Source: CAWFGW01 sp963815495 (GTDB lineage: Bacteria; Bacteroidota; Bacteroidia; Cytophagales; JAAEPT01). Taken from it: a stretch of DNA of 64,000 nucleotides. Each line of letters starts with the position of its first letter. Within the stretch, counting starts at the first letter, position 1. Under the pieces are notes generated by a model. It was given only the letters and a program-made list of their open reading frames with translations. It did no database searches and was not told where the DNA came from. Below, piece after piece: positions 9,640 to 19,000 of the stretch. Made by a program: the position numbers and the translations under genes. The stretch spans positions 62,001-126,000 of the forward strand of contig CAWFGW010000031.1 in assembly GCA_963815495.1 (NCBI GenBank). Reading direction: 5' to 3'.

Positions 9640-10566
9640 ATGAAAGTTACTGTTGTAGGTGCTGGAGCTGTAGGCGCTAGTTGTGCAGAATACATTGCTA
9701 TTCAAAATTTTGCCTCAGAAGTAGTTATAGTTGACATCAAAGAAAACTTTGCTGAAGGTAAAGCAATGGACTTGATGCAAACCGCTTCTCTTTTAGATTT
9801 TGACTCTAAAATAACTGGTAGTACTAACGATTACTCAAAAACTGCTGGAAGCGATGTAGCGGTAATTACAAGTGGAATTCCACGTAAGCCAGGAATGACA
9901 CGTGAAGAATTGATTGGTATTAATGCTGGAATTGTAAAAACAGTATCTGAAAACTTAGTTAAACATTCTCCAAATGTTATCATCATTGTGGTAAGTAACC
10001 CAATGGATACAATGACTTACTTGGCTCACAAAGCTACGGGGTTACCAAAAAATAGAATTATTGGTATGGGTGGTGCTTTAGATAGTGCTCGTTTCAAGTA
10101 CCGATTAGCTGAAGCCTTAGATTGTCCGCAATCAGATGTAAGTGGTATGGTTATCGGTGGACACAGTGACACTGGAATGATCCCTTTAACTCGTTTAGCA
10201 ACAAGAAACAGCGTTTTAGTTTCTGAGTTTTTATCTGCTGATAAATTAGAAGAAGTAGCAAAAGCAACAATGGTTGGAGGAGCAACATTAACGGGTATGT
10301 TAGGAACGAGTGCTTGGTATGCACCAGGAGCTGCAGTTTCTGCAATGGTTCATGCCATAGCAACTGACTCTAAAAAGATGTTCCCATGTTCTGCTTTCCT
10401 TGATGGTGAATATGGTTTGTCTGATATCGCAATTGGTGCACCTTGTATCATCGGAAAAAATGGTATTGAGAAAATCGTTGAAATCAAATTAGATGCTGCT
10501 GAAAAAGCGAAATTAGCTGAAAGTGCTGATGCAGTTAAAAAAACAAATGCTTTGTTAGAAGTATAA
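9640..10566 (+). CDS. mdh: malate dehydrogenase
   Basis: The 308-residue LDH-like malate dehydrogenase oxidises malate to oxaloacetate with NAD in the TCA cycle. It starts with the dinucleotide-binding motif GAGAVGASCAE (residues 7-17). It has the mobile-loop arginines in IPRKPGMTREEL, VVSNPMDTMTYL, and the catalytic His in GGHSDTGM. The length and sequence style match the bacterial tetrameric malate dehydrogenase common in Bacteroidota. It is intact, in contrast to the genes immediately downstream. A strong terminator follows it but lies inside the next coding region. Confidence 0.95.
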   Translation: MKVTVVGAGAVGASCAEYIAIQNFASEVVIVDIKENFAEGKAMDLMQTASLLDFDSKITGSTNDYSKTAGSDVAVITSGIPRKPGMTREELIGINAGIVKTVSENLVKHSPNVIIIVVSNPMDTMTYLAHKATGLPKNRIIGMGGALDSARFKYRLAEALDCPQSDVSGMVIGGHSDTGMIPLTRLATRNSVLVSEFLSADKLEEVAKATMVGGATLTGMLGTSAWYAPGAAVSAMVHAIATDSKKMFPCSAFLDGEYGLSDIAIGAPCIIGKNGIEKIVEIKLDAAEKAKLAESADAVKKTNALLEV

Positions 10567-10588
10567 TAGCTGCATTTTTATTTTTAAA

Positions 10589-11729
10589 ATGAATAAATCA
10601 AACAAAAAAGCGAACCTCTTCTTTAACCTAGGGGTTCGCTTTTTGTTTTTTTCAACCTTACTTTTTAGCTGCAACACGAATCCAGAAGATACCGACCCAA
10701 GACCACAAACAGTTACAATTGACTATTTATTAGAATTAAAAGCACCTCTATCAATAGCCAAATACGAAATTCCTGAAGACAACCCACTAACCATTGAAGG
10801 TGTTGAACTCGGAAGACATCTTTTTTACGAAAAAATATTATCCAAAGACTCTACCGTATCTTGCGGTAGTTGCCACATTCAATCACATGGCTTTTCAGAC
10901 CCGAAAAAATTTAGTATTGGCGTTGATGGAAAAAAATCAACCCGACAGTCGATGAGTTTGTCTAACTTAATTTTTCAAAAAGAATTCTTTTGGGATGGGC
11001 GCGCTTCAAGCTTAGAAGTTCAAGCCTTAGATCCAATAAAAAATCCATTAGAAATGAATTTATCAATTTCAGAAGCTGTTAACCGATTAAATAAATCAGA
11101 AAAATACCCTCCTTTATTTGAAAAAGCATTTGGAACACAAGAAATAACCTCAACCCTACTCGCTAAAGCCATCGCTCAGTTTGAACGAACACTCGTTTCA
11201 CAAGACTCGAAGTATGACAAAGCCAAACGTAAAGAGTACACTCCAACTGCATTAGAAGAACTAGGTGAAGATTTGTTCTACAACCACCCTTTTCCACCAG
11301 AAATAAGAGGTGGAAATTGTGGCGATTGCCATACTGGTTTTTTTCAAAGCCAGTTTCTCTATCACCGTAATGGCATCGATAGTTCCTTTGCTGACGTGGG
11401 TAGATTTTCTGTTACAGGAATTCCTAGATGATCGCGGAAAATTCAAAACACCTACCTTACGAAACATTGAATTGACAGCTCCATATATGCATGATGGTCG
11501 GTTTGCTACTTTAGAAGAAGTACTTGATCACTATAACGAACATGTAAATATTAATAGAACCGATATTGACTTATTGATGCAAGACACTAATAATGATACG
11601 AGTAGTTCTTTTTTAGCATTAACGAAGAATGAGAAAAAAGCAATCATTGCTTTTCTTAAAACATTAACCGATGAAAAATTCATCAACAACAAATCCTTTT
11701 CAGACCCTAATATAATTGATAACAATTAA
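10589..11729 (+). pseudogene. MauG/MbnH-like di-heme cytochrome c peroxidase 1, frameshifted
   Basis: Periplasmic di-heme enzyme of the cytochrome c peroxidase/MauG superfamily. The lipoprotein signal peptide ends at Cys28 (LLFSC). Heme motifs are CGSCH at 92-96 and CGDCH at 244-248, and FFWDGRASSLEVQAL is the family's Trp-containing segment. After GRFSVTGIP the frame must skip the A at 11426 to continue DDRGKFKTPTLRN and the heme-ligand region YMHDGRFATLEE, ending at 11729. The restored length, about 380, is normal. Its neighbour encodes an MbnP-like partner, the context of MbnH, which oxidises a Trp of MbnP to kynurenine. The 5' end contains the mdh terminator hairpin. Confidence 0.85.
10605..10651 (+). 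terminator. mdh intrinsic terminator inside next gene's signal sequence
   Basis: The stem AAAAAGCGAACC (10605-10616) pairs perfectly with 10633-10644, extended by a wobble and a C-G pair, with a 12-base loop. A tail TTTTTGTTTTTTT follows. It begins 39 bases after the mdh stop and should end the mdh transcript. It also encodes residues 6-19 of the peroxidase lipoprotein signal peptide. Confidence 0.8.
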
Positions 11730-11730
11730 T

Positions 11731-11738
11731 TATATTTG
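11731..11738 (+). promoter_or_regulatory. possible -7 element before small Cys-rich gene
   Basis: TATATTTG fits TAnnTTTG exactly and lies just after the peroxidase stop codon, ten bases before the TTG start of the next gene, which would make that transcript nearly leaderless. No TTG lies at the right -33 distance (the nearest is only 12 bases upstream), so this is tentative. Confidence 0.25.
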
Positions 11739-11747
11739 CTACTCTTG

Positions 11748-12126
11748 TTGCGTTTAAAAAAACATATTAGTCAATTATTATTAGCATTAGTGCTAATCAA
11801 CACACTTTCAAGTGTAGTTGGTTATTAGTTCATTTTATGCTAATCAAGACTTTTTTGCTGAAAATTTTTGTATCAACAAAGCAAAACCTACACTTTGTGC
11901 AGGATCCTGTTACTTAACGAAAGTTCTTGAAAATATGCCTGACCAACAGGACATTCCAGTTGAATTAAAAATAAGTCAAATTTCATTCGAATTCATTATA
12001 AATCAACCTGTCAGTTCTAGTAATCAGGTATCTGAATTAACAGTTGAAAATAATCATTTATCTGATTATACTATTTTTTATAAATCGTTGTCAAAAGATT
12101 TATCTGCTCCACCTCCTAAGGGTTAA
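11748..12126 (+). pseudogene. small secreted Cys-rich protein, frameshifted
   Basis: A signal-peptide segment (MRLKKHISQLLLALVLINTL) reads from the TTG at 11748 to a TAG at 11826-11828. Skipping the T at 11826 continues directly into SSFYANQDFFAENFCINK and CAGSCYLTKVLE, giving about 125 residues. The layout of signal peptide, FYANQ..FAENFCIN, a CxxxC and a YLTK stretch recurs in short periplasmic proteins near metal-handling genes in Bacteroidota, as far as I recall. The Cys residues suggest a metal or redox role, which is inference. The gene lies 18 bases after peroxidase 1 and 120 before the MbnP-like gene. The exact start is uncertain. Confidence 0.6.
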
Positions 12127-12246
12127 TTTACTAATTAACATTATCTGCAAACAGTTGTTTGCTATTCACACAATTTATTAAACCGTTGACGTTATTTTAT
12201 GACTATTTTATGTCATGAAATGGTGATTGACATACTCTTAATTAAA

Positions 12247-13075
12247 ATGAAAAAATTAACTATAATACTATTAAGCTTAATCACTTTATCATTAACATTT
12301 TCTTCTTGCGAAAAAGACGAAGACATTAAAAAAGATGATGAAAAAATAATCATAGAAGACGATGAAAAAACTGTCACTACTGGAACTGTTCGATTAAAAA
12401 TCGACAATGGTTTTGAAGGTGAGTTATTTTCAACTGATAAAGAATATATAATTGAAAGTGGTGACACCATTCAAATAAGCATGATGCGTTACTACATCAG
12501 CAATGTTTACTTAACAAAAGAAAATGGTGATACTGTTAAAATACCAAACAGCTATTATTTAATAGATACAGAAGGTAAAGAAATAGAAATTAAAGATATT
12601 CCTACCGCTACCTATACAGGCTTGTGTTTTGGACTTGGTGTGGATAAAGATGCTAATCATGATATTGCCAGAAACGATGGTGATTTAGATCCTAGTGGTG
12701 CTGATGGAATGATTTGGAACTGGAATAGTGGTTATAAATTCATTAGAATAGAAGGTGATTATAAAGGTGATACTTCATCTGGAGGTTTCAAATTTCATAT
12801 TGGTACTGATGCAAACTATAAAACAATACACTTTGGTGAAAATATGTCTAATATGAGAACTTCAACCGATGGTGATCCTATGAATATGTTTAAAGCGGTA
12901 ATATCAGAAGGAAAAACGACTGAAATACACCTTAGATCAAACCTTGCTGAGGCATTTAAAACACCTAACACTATTGATTTGGATACTGATAAGTCAAGCA
13001 CATGGAGCAAGTACTAAGATTGCTGATAACTACGCTGAAAACTTCTTTGAATTACACCATGTTGAAGTTCAGTAA
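12247..13075 (+). pseudogene. MbnP-like metal-binding lipoprotein 1, frameshifted near C-terminus
   Basis: Lipoprotein signal peptide to Cys21 (LTFSSC), an acidic linker, then a domain with YIIESGDTIQISMMRYYIS, GVDKDANHD and the MbnP-family motif GMIWNWNSGYKF (Trp157 and Trp159). As read the protein stops at 13017. Dropping the A at 13000 restores a typical C-terminus, HGASTKIADNYAENFFELHH, ending at 13075. In methanotrophs MbnP binds copper and carries a kynurenine made from Trp by its MbnH partner; one of these Trp residues may be equivalent. The restored stop overlaps the start of peroxidase 2 by 17 bases, which supports the restoration. Confidence 0.75.
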
Positions 13076-14114
13076 CTACATTTCTTTATTTCTTTTTTTA
13101 TTATTATTCTCAGGTTGTTCATCTGAAGATGATCAACCTGAGAATTTATTGCCTACGGTTTACCAGTTAGACGCACCTAGCTATTTTGGAACTCCTATTG
13201 AACATTCTGAAAACAAACTAACACTAGAAGGAATTGAATTGGGAAGAAAATTATTTTATGACCCCATTTTATCAAAAAACAATGACATTTCATGCGCTAG
13301 TTGTCACCAACAAAACAAAGCATTTGGCGATCAGAAATCACCGTCAACGGGTGATTCAGGAATTGAATTAGAACGTAACTCACCTACACTTTTTAATTTA
13401 GCATGGAAAACTGATTTCTTTTGGGATGGTGGTGCTTTTAACTTAGAATCTCAAATTCTTGGACCACTCACTCATGCAGATGAAATGGCATCGAACTTAA
13501 ATGAGCTCCTTGATAAATTAAACAATCACAAAACTTACCCTTCTCTTTTTCAAAGACGCTTTTAAAGATACGATAAAAACAAAGTACGTTCTATATGCTT
13601 TAGCTCAATTTCAAAAAACACTCATTTCAAAAAACACTTCATACGACTTATTTCTTGAAAAGAAATATACCTATACTTCCACAAGAGTTAATGGGGAAAA
13701 ACCTCTTTGAAAAAAACTGTACTTCATGTCACAGCTATCCTCACTTTAGCGATTTCGATTATCATAACAACGGACTTGATTCTACTTTTAATTTTACAGA
13801 CCCTGAAGATGTTAAACTGGGGAAGATACCGCATTACTTTTTTAGAACTCGATAAAGGGAAATACCATACACCATCACTTCGTAACATAGCTGTTTCAGC
13901 CCCTTATATGCATGATGGTAGATTTAAAACCTTGGCTGAAGTCATTGAACATTATAGTAATGGTATTAAAAACAGCATCTATACCGCTCAAGAACTTCCT
14001 AAGAATGGTTTTCAGTTTTCGATAGAAGAAAAGCAAGCATTAGAAGCCTTTTTAATCTCCCTTACTGACGAAACGTTTTTATCTAATTTATCATTTTCAA
14101 ACCCAACCAAGTGA
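13059..14114 (+). pseudogene. MauG/MbnH-like di-heme cytochrome c peroxidase 2, three frameshifts
   Basis: Second di-heme peroxidase paralogue. The ATG at 13059 gives a lipoprotein signal peptide ending at Cys20 (LLLFSGC), and the first heme site is CASCH at 79-83. FFWDGGAFNLESQIL precedes the first shift. Three single extra bases (13551, 13681, 13823) interrupt the gene. Removing them joins YPSLF to KDAFKDT, YTYTS to QELMGKNLFEKNCTSCH, and DVKLG to RYRITFLELDKGKYHTPSLRN, then YMHDGRF. The restored protein is about 350 residues with two CxxCH sites. It overlaps the MbnP-like gene before it and is one base from the one after it. Confidence 0.8.
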
Positions 14115-14115
14115 T

Positions 14116-14921
14116 ATGTATAAATTAATCACCACTCTTCTCGTACCATTCTTTCTTTGTCTTTTATGCGCATGCAATACCAAAGATCAACCACCAAAAC
14201 CAGCACAAGAAACACCAACCACTTATGGAAAACTTAAAATTTCATTTGTCAATAGGTATGAAGATGTTCCTTTTGAATTAGATAAAAAATATCCCTTAGA
14301 ATCGAAGACACTATTTCTATTAGCGATATAAAATATGTCATCAGTGATATCACGTTAGTAGACACTACCTTTGGTTTATGGAAGGAAAACAATAGCTACT
14401 ATATTATTGATCAAGAGAAAACCAACACCATAATTATTGATAGTATCCCCACAAAAAAATATTTCAAACTATCGTTTGATTTAGGGTTTTCAAATAACGA
14501 TTTGTCTAATACATCTCTTCTAACCTTTCAAAATTCAGACGAAGCGGCTGAAACAATGCTAAGTAATGACAAAACAAGTAACCTCCACATCAAAATAGAC
14601 GGAAATTACTACACCAATCTAGATACAACAGGCAGTTTTACCATTAGAAATAAAACAAAATCATATTCAAGCAACTATTTATTTGGTGACTTAACACCAC
14701 ATCGAACTACACACAATGTACCCCATACTCCTGTCAACTTAATTTTAGAAGAAAATAAAACGATTGAAATTGAAATTACTGGAGATATTTATTGGTTATT
14801 CAACTCACCTTATGCGATTGATTTCGACAACAAATATTACAGAAACCCAATTAATCTTAATACCACAATCTTTAGCAATTATAACAGTGGATTCTTTACA
14901 TATAAACTGCTAAGTGAATGA
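14116..14921 (+). pseudogene. MbnP-like lipoprotein 2, frameshifted
   Basis: Lipoprotein signal with probable lipid Cys20 (LLCAC), then KLKISFVNRYEDVPFELDKKYPLES. Here the frame must move by -1 (equivalently +2) at 14302-14304 to continue EDTISISDIKYVISDITLVD and on to the stop at 14921. YPLES-EDTISIS aligns with YIIESGDTIQIS of the MbnP-like protein encoded just upstream, so the two are diverged paralogues. This copy lacks an obvious WNW-type motif, so it may not be modified in the same way. It is the only frameshift of the series that reads as a lost base. It overlaps the next gene by ATGA. Confidence 0.6.
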
Positions 14922-15903
14922 AACAAATAACAATATTATTCCTCTTTTTAGTTACAAAAAACTTATGGGCATGTGATGCTTGTAGCATTTATGAGTTTTC
15001 ACCCTTACAAGCAAAAAGTTATGTTGGCCTATTTTATAGCTATAGCTTCATGAATGGTTATAGTTCTTTAAACAATCGTTCAAACTTTACTTTTAATGGT
15101 GCCAACTTACGATCATATAATAATGCTCATACTGGGCATTTAGTAGAAAGCAAAAAAGTTAATGCCTTCACAAAAAGATTACGAGTCATATCAGTCAATT
15201 GATGTAAGGTTAAATTACAATATGAATAATAAATGGAACTTACTAATAAACATACCATTCGCAAAAAACAGTATTTATTTTAATGAAGTGATAGATAATG
15301 GTTTGATTGATGACAGTCTTAGAATTCATCAAGGTATTGGAGATGTTTTATTAGCAATTGATAAAGTATCGATCATTGAAAACAACAGACTAAAACACAC
15401 TTTTAAATATGGGCTAGGGTTATTTTTACCAACAGGTACCATCAAAAACGAACCCAACATCGACCCAGCACACTACACAGGGCGAGGTGGTTTTGAACCT
15501 TTATTAAGGTTATCTTATAGCTTAAAAGTAAATCAAACATGGGGTAATGCAACTAACTTATCTTATTCAACAGGTACAACATATAAAAGTAACAACATGA
15601 ATTATACGTTTGGAAAACGGTTAAACATGCAAACAAACCTGTTTTATAGTTTTAAAACAGGAAATAATGGTATCATTCCTATGATTGGATTGTACTATGA
15701 ACACCGAAGCAACTGATTTACAAAATGAAATAAAAATTGAAGGAACTTCTGTCAATGCTTTATTCACAAACTTAAGTTGCGGTTATAGTTTTAAATCATA
15801 CTTAATACGTCTTGAGTGGCAAAAACCCATAGCCCAACAAACAAGTAATTATCAATTGAATAATACAGGTAGAGTAAATTTTATGCTTTTATACAACTTT
15901 TAA
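14918..15903 (+). pseudogene. outer-membrane transporter-like beta-barrel, two frameshifts
   Basis: A signal peptide ending near ACDAC (Cys19, Cys22) leads into amphipathic strands. Dropping the A at 15176 joins VNAFTK to DYESYQSIDVRLNYNMN. Dropping the C at 15705 joins GLYYEH to EATDLQNEIKIEG, ending in NFMLLYNF with a terminal Phe as in many barrels. The restored length is about 327 residues. The Cys pair right after the signal peptide and the position behind the peroxidase/MbnP genes suggest a channel for the metal or redox system, which is inference. It overlaps the preceding gene by four bases. Confidence 0.65.
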
Positions 15904-15916
15904 ACACTACAATTTA

Positions 15917-16006
15917 CTAATCTAATTGAACGTTTTTTTTTAGCTCTTGATAGGTCATTACTAATCCTCCATCTAATGCATCCCCAAATATGACAACCAC
16001 AATCAT
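15917..16006 (-). other. 29-codon open frame, possible small protein or remnant
   Basis: On the minus strand an ATG at 16006 opens 29 codons with a protein-like composition (VVVIFGDALDGGLVMTYQELKK) up to a TAG. No homologue is recognised, and no convincing ribosome binding site is seen. It could be a C-terminal remnant, a very small protein, or chance. Nothing else is seen between the transporter and the next gene. Confidence 0.2.
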
Positions 16007-16087
16007 GTAATTTATCGTAACAATATTAACTTTACGGTACTAAAGCATTACTAGCGTGATCTTTTTCACCAATTCAACCTTGCAATT

Positions 16088-19000
16088 ATGAAAATAACAC
16101 ATGTATTAATTACTCTACTTTTTATTACTAACACTGCTATTCATCGCCAAGATAATTGCGGTTTTCACTACAAAAAAAACATTACTATAAACGGAAGCAG
16201 AGTTTCTGGAGGACCACATATTAACTTTCCTGTTTTAATTTCTCACACTGATACTGACCTTTCAGCTGCATCTGGAAAAGTGACCGATGCCCAAGGTGAT
16301 GATATTATTTTTACCGATAACTCAGGAAATCTATTAGATTTTCAAAGAGAATCATATAACTCTGCCACTGGCCAATATGTGGCTTGGGTTAAAATACCAG
16401 TACTAACCGCTGGCACAAACGTCATCATTCAAATGCTGTATGGTAAAGCTTCAATCACCACAAATCAATCCACAACTTCAACTTGGTCATCTGGCTACGA
16501 GGGTGTTTGGCACTTATCAAACTCTGTTTCAGACAATTCTGATAAAAATATTTCAAGCACAAACAACGGATCAACAGACGCCTCAGGAAAAATAGGTTCA
16601 GGAAGAAATTTCAACCGTCCAAACCATTGGATTGAATTGAATAACCACCCTAACAAAACCACTAATTTTACTATATCAGGGTGGATTAACACTTCTAACA
16701 ACACCCTAGGTGGGCAACGAATTTTTGCTGATGACAGAAATAATAACGGTGGATATGCACTCAGCTTAGCAGATCCTGGAGCAGGTAGTCTTCGTTTTTT
16801 TTCTCGAGGGTCTAATCCTGTATCGCTAGATTCTCCCAACAACCTAATATTAAACAATACTTGGTACCATGTGGCCGCTGTTGCTGATATCACAAATGGT
16901 ATTAAACGCATCTATATTAACGGGGTGCAAGTAGCCAGCGGAGCATTTACAAATACATGGGGAACTGATGTAGGAAATGCATCAATAGGTGGTGAAGTTA
17001 CTGGAGCAGAATCAGGAAGCCGATTTACTGGTAGACTTGATGAAATTAGAGTAGCTTCAAGAGCACTATCTGCAAACTGGTTAGCCACAGAATACGCTAC
17101 ACAAAACCAACCAACAACTAGCGTTGGTACAACTACATCGGGAGACTTTTACACGGTTAGTAACGAAGAATTTTTTGGTAACCCAGATGTATTTGGCGAC
17201 AATGTCTGGAACGCATACTGCTACAACGTTGCATCATATAATAACACTAACTTTGACTTCAGTGATTATAGAGGTTTTTATACTCAAGCTGGAACAAATT
17301 TCAGCTCTTCTGATTTATGGAACATTAGTTCAAACCCCTCTACTGCTACGGGGTACGCAGGCTGTGCAGTAACAAACGACCTACATGTGGTACACTATAA
17401 AAGAAAAGGGTTTACCTGTGGGTTTTATCAGATAAACATAGCAGGAACTTCTGGTGAATCTGGTCACGATGATGCTGCAAAACTAATTATTGACGGCATA
17501 CAGCAGTGGTCCAATACAGGATGCTGTGCAGCCAGAAACAACGTCTGGACAGGTTACTTAGGTGCTAACTCAGAAGTTGAGTTTGTATGGTCAGACAATG
17601 GAGGAGAATCTTACGGTCGCGTAACATTTATACCACTTGATCACCCGACAGTTAGTCCTGATGTAACCATTTGTGCTGGTTCAAATACTACATTAACGGC
17701 TAGCAATGCGTCAAACTATGATTGGACTTTAAACGCTACTCACTTGATAGCACCACTTAATACAGCAAGTGTTGTTTGCTCTCCAGCAGGCGCTACTCCT
17801 AATTCTGTTGAAACCTATACGGTTTCAACTACTGATGCTACCACAGGATGTACATTATCAAATACGGTAGATGTAACCATAGACCCACTACCATCAACAA
17901 GTGTTACACCAACTACTGCGGGCCCATTTTGTGGCTCAGGTTCAACAAACGCTATTGCTACGGGTGCTGCGACATATACTTGGTCACCCATGATTGGTAT
18001 AACCGTAAACTCCGCTAGCGGAAATGATGTCACCATCAATGCTGCATCTACAACCACTTACACAGTCACAGGATCAAATAACTGTGCGACCAACAGCGCC
18101 ATCGTGACCATTAATATTGATGAGATAACAGGAGACCCAAGCATTTTTGGTGATGAAACTTGGAATGTATATGTCTATGATGGTAATAATTTTAATACCT
18201 TTTATGGAAACTATGAACACAACACACTTAATTTTGACACAAGGGATGTATGGTCTAACAATGGCTCCCCATCAAATGCTGCTGGATATGTAGGGTGTGA
18301 CGTTCCAAATGATCAACATTCGTTTACTTATAAAAGAAAAGGGTTTGATTGTGGTTTTTATCAACTGGACATTCCCAACCACGATGATGGGGTTAATTTA
18401 ATTATAGATGGGGTTTCCGTATTTTCTCAAAATGCTTGGTTTAATAACACTTACAAAGCAAATGTATGGCAAGGATACCTTGGAGCTGATACTGAAATTG
18501 AATATAGAATTAGTGAGTCTGGTGGTGGTTCTAATGGTGGTTTAGCATTCATTTATCTGAATGGTCCTGAAAATAGCACTAATGAAACCATATGGAATGG
18601 TAGTACAAGCGCTAACTGGTTCATCGCAAATAACTGGTGTGGAGATGCTCCTTCAGAAACAGTTAGTGCCTATATTCCTCAAAACACCAATAATGAGATT
18701 GAAATTAATGCAGATAACGCTAAAACAAATTCAATTTTCATTCAGTCTGGTGTAACATTAACAATAAATCCATCTCGTCAATTGGATGTTTATGGCTCAT
18801 GGATTAATAATGGAACAATTACCCCTAGTAGAGGTTCAATTAATTTTAAAGGTAATAATCCAATTACAATTGGTGGTAGTAGCATCAGTTCTTTTAATGA
18901 TCTTGTTATTAATAATTCGAATAGTAATGCAATTACATTAGCTCAAAACATTCAGATTACTGGCAGTATCACATTTACCAACGGTCATATCTATACAGGT

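Noticed and set aside
11423..11431. Programmed +1 frameshift site CCT AGA TGA in peroxidase 1
   Set aside because: The other junctions share no codon, spacing or stop context with it: the next zero-frame codons differ (AGA, ACA, CAA, AAG, CGA, TTC, GAT, ATA) and stops lie up to twelve or more codons away. A single recoding signal is not supported; plain insertions fit as well.
10589..15903. Horizontally acquired island or phage remnant explaining the frameshifted genes
   Set aside because: No integrase, transposase, direct repeats or tRNA boundary was seen, and base composition looks like the neighbours.
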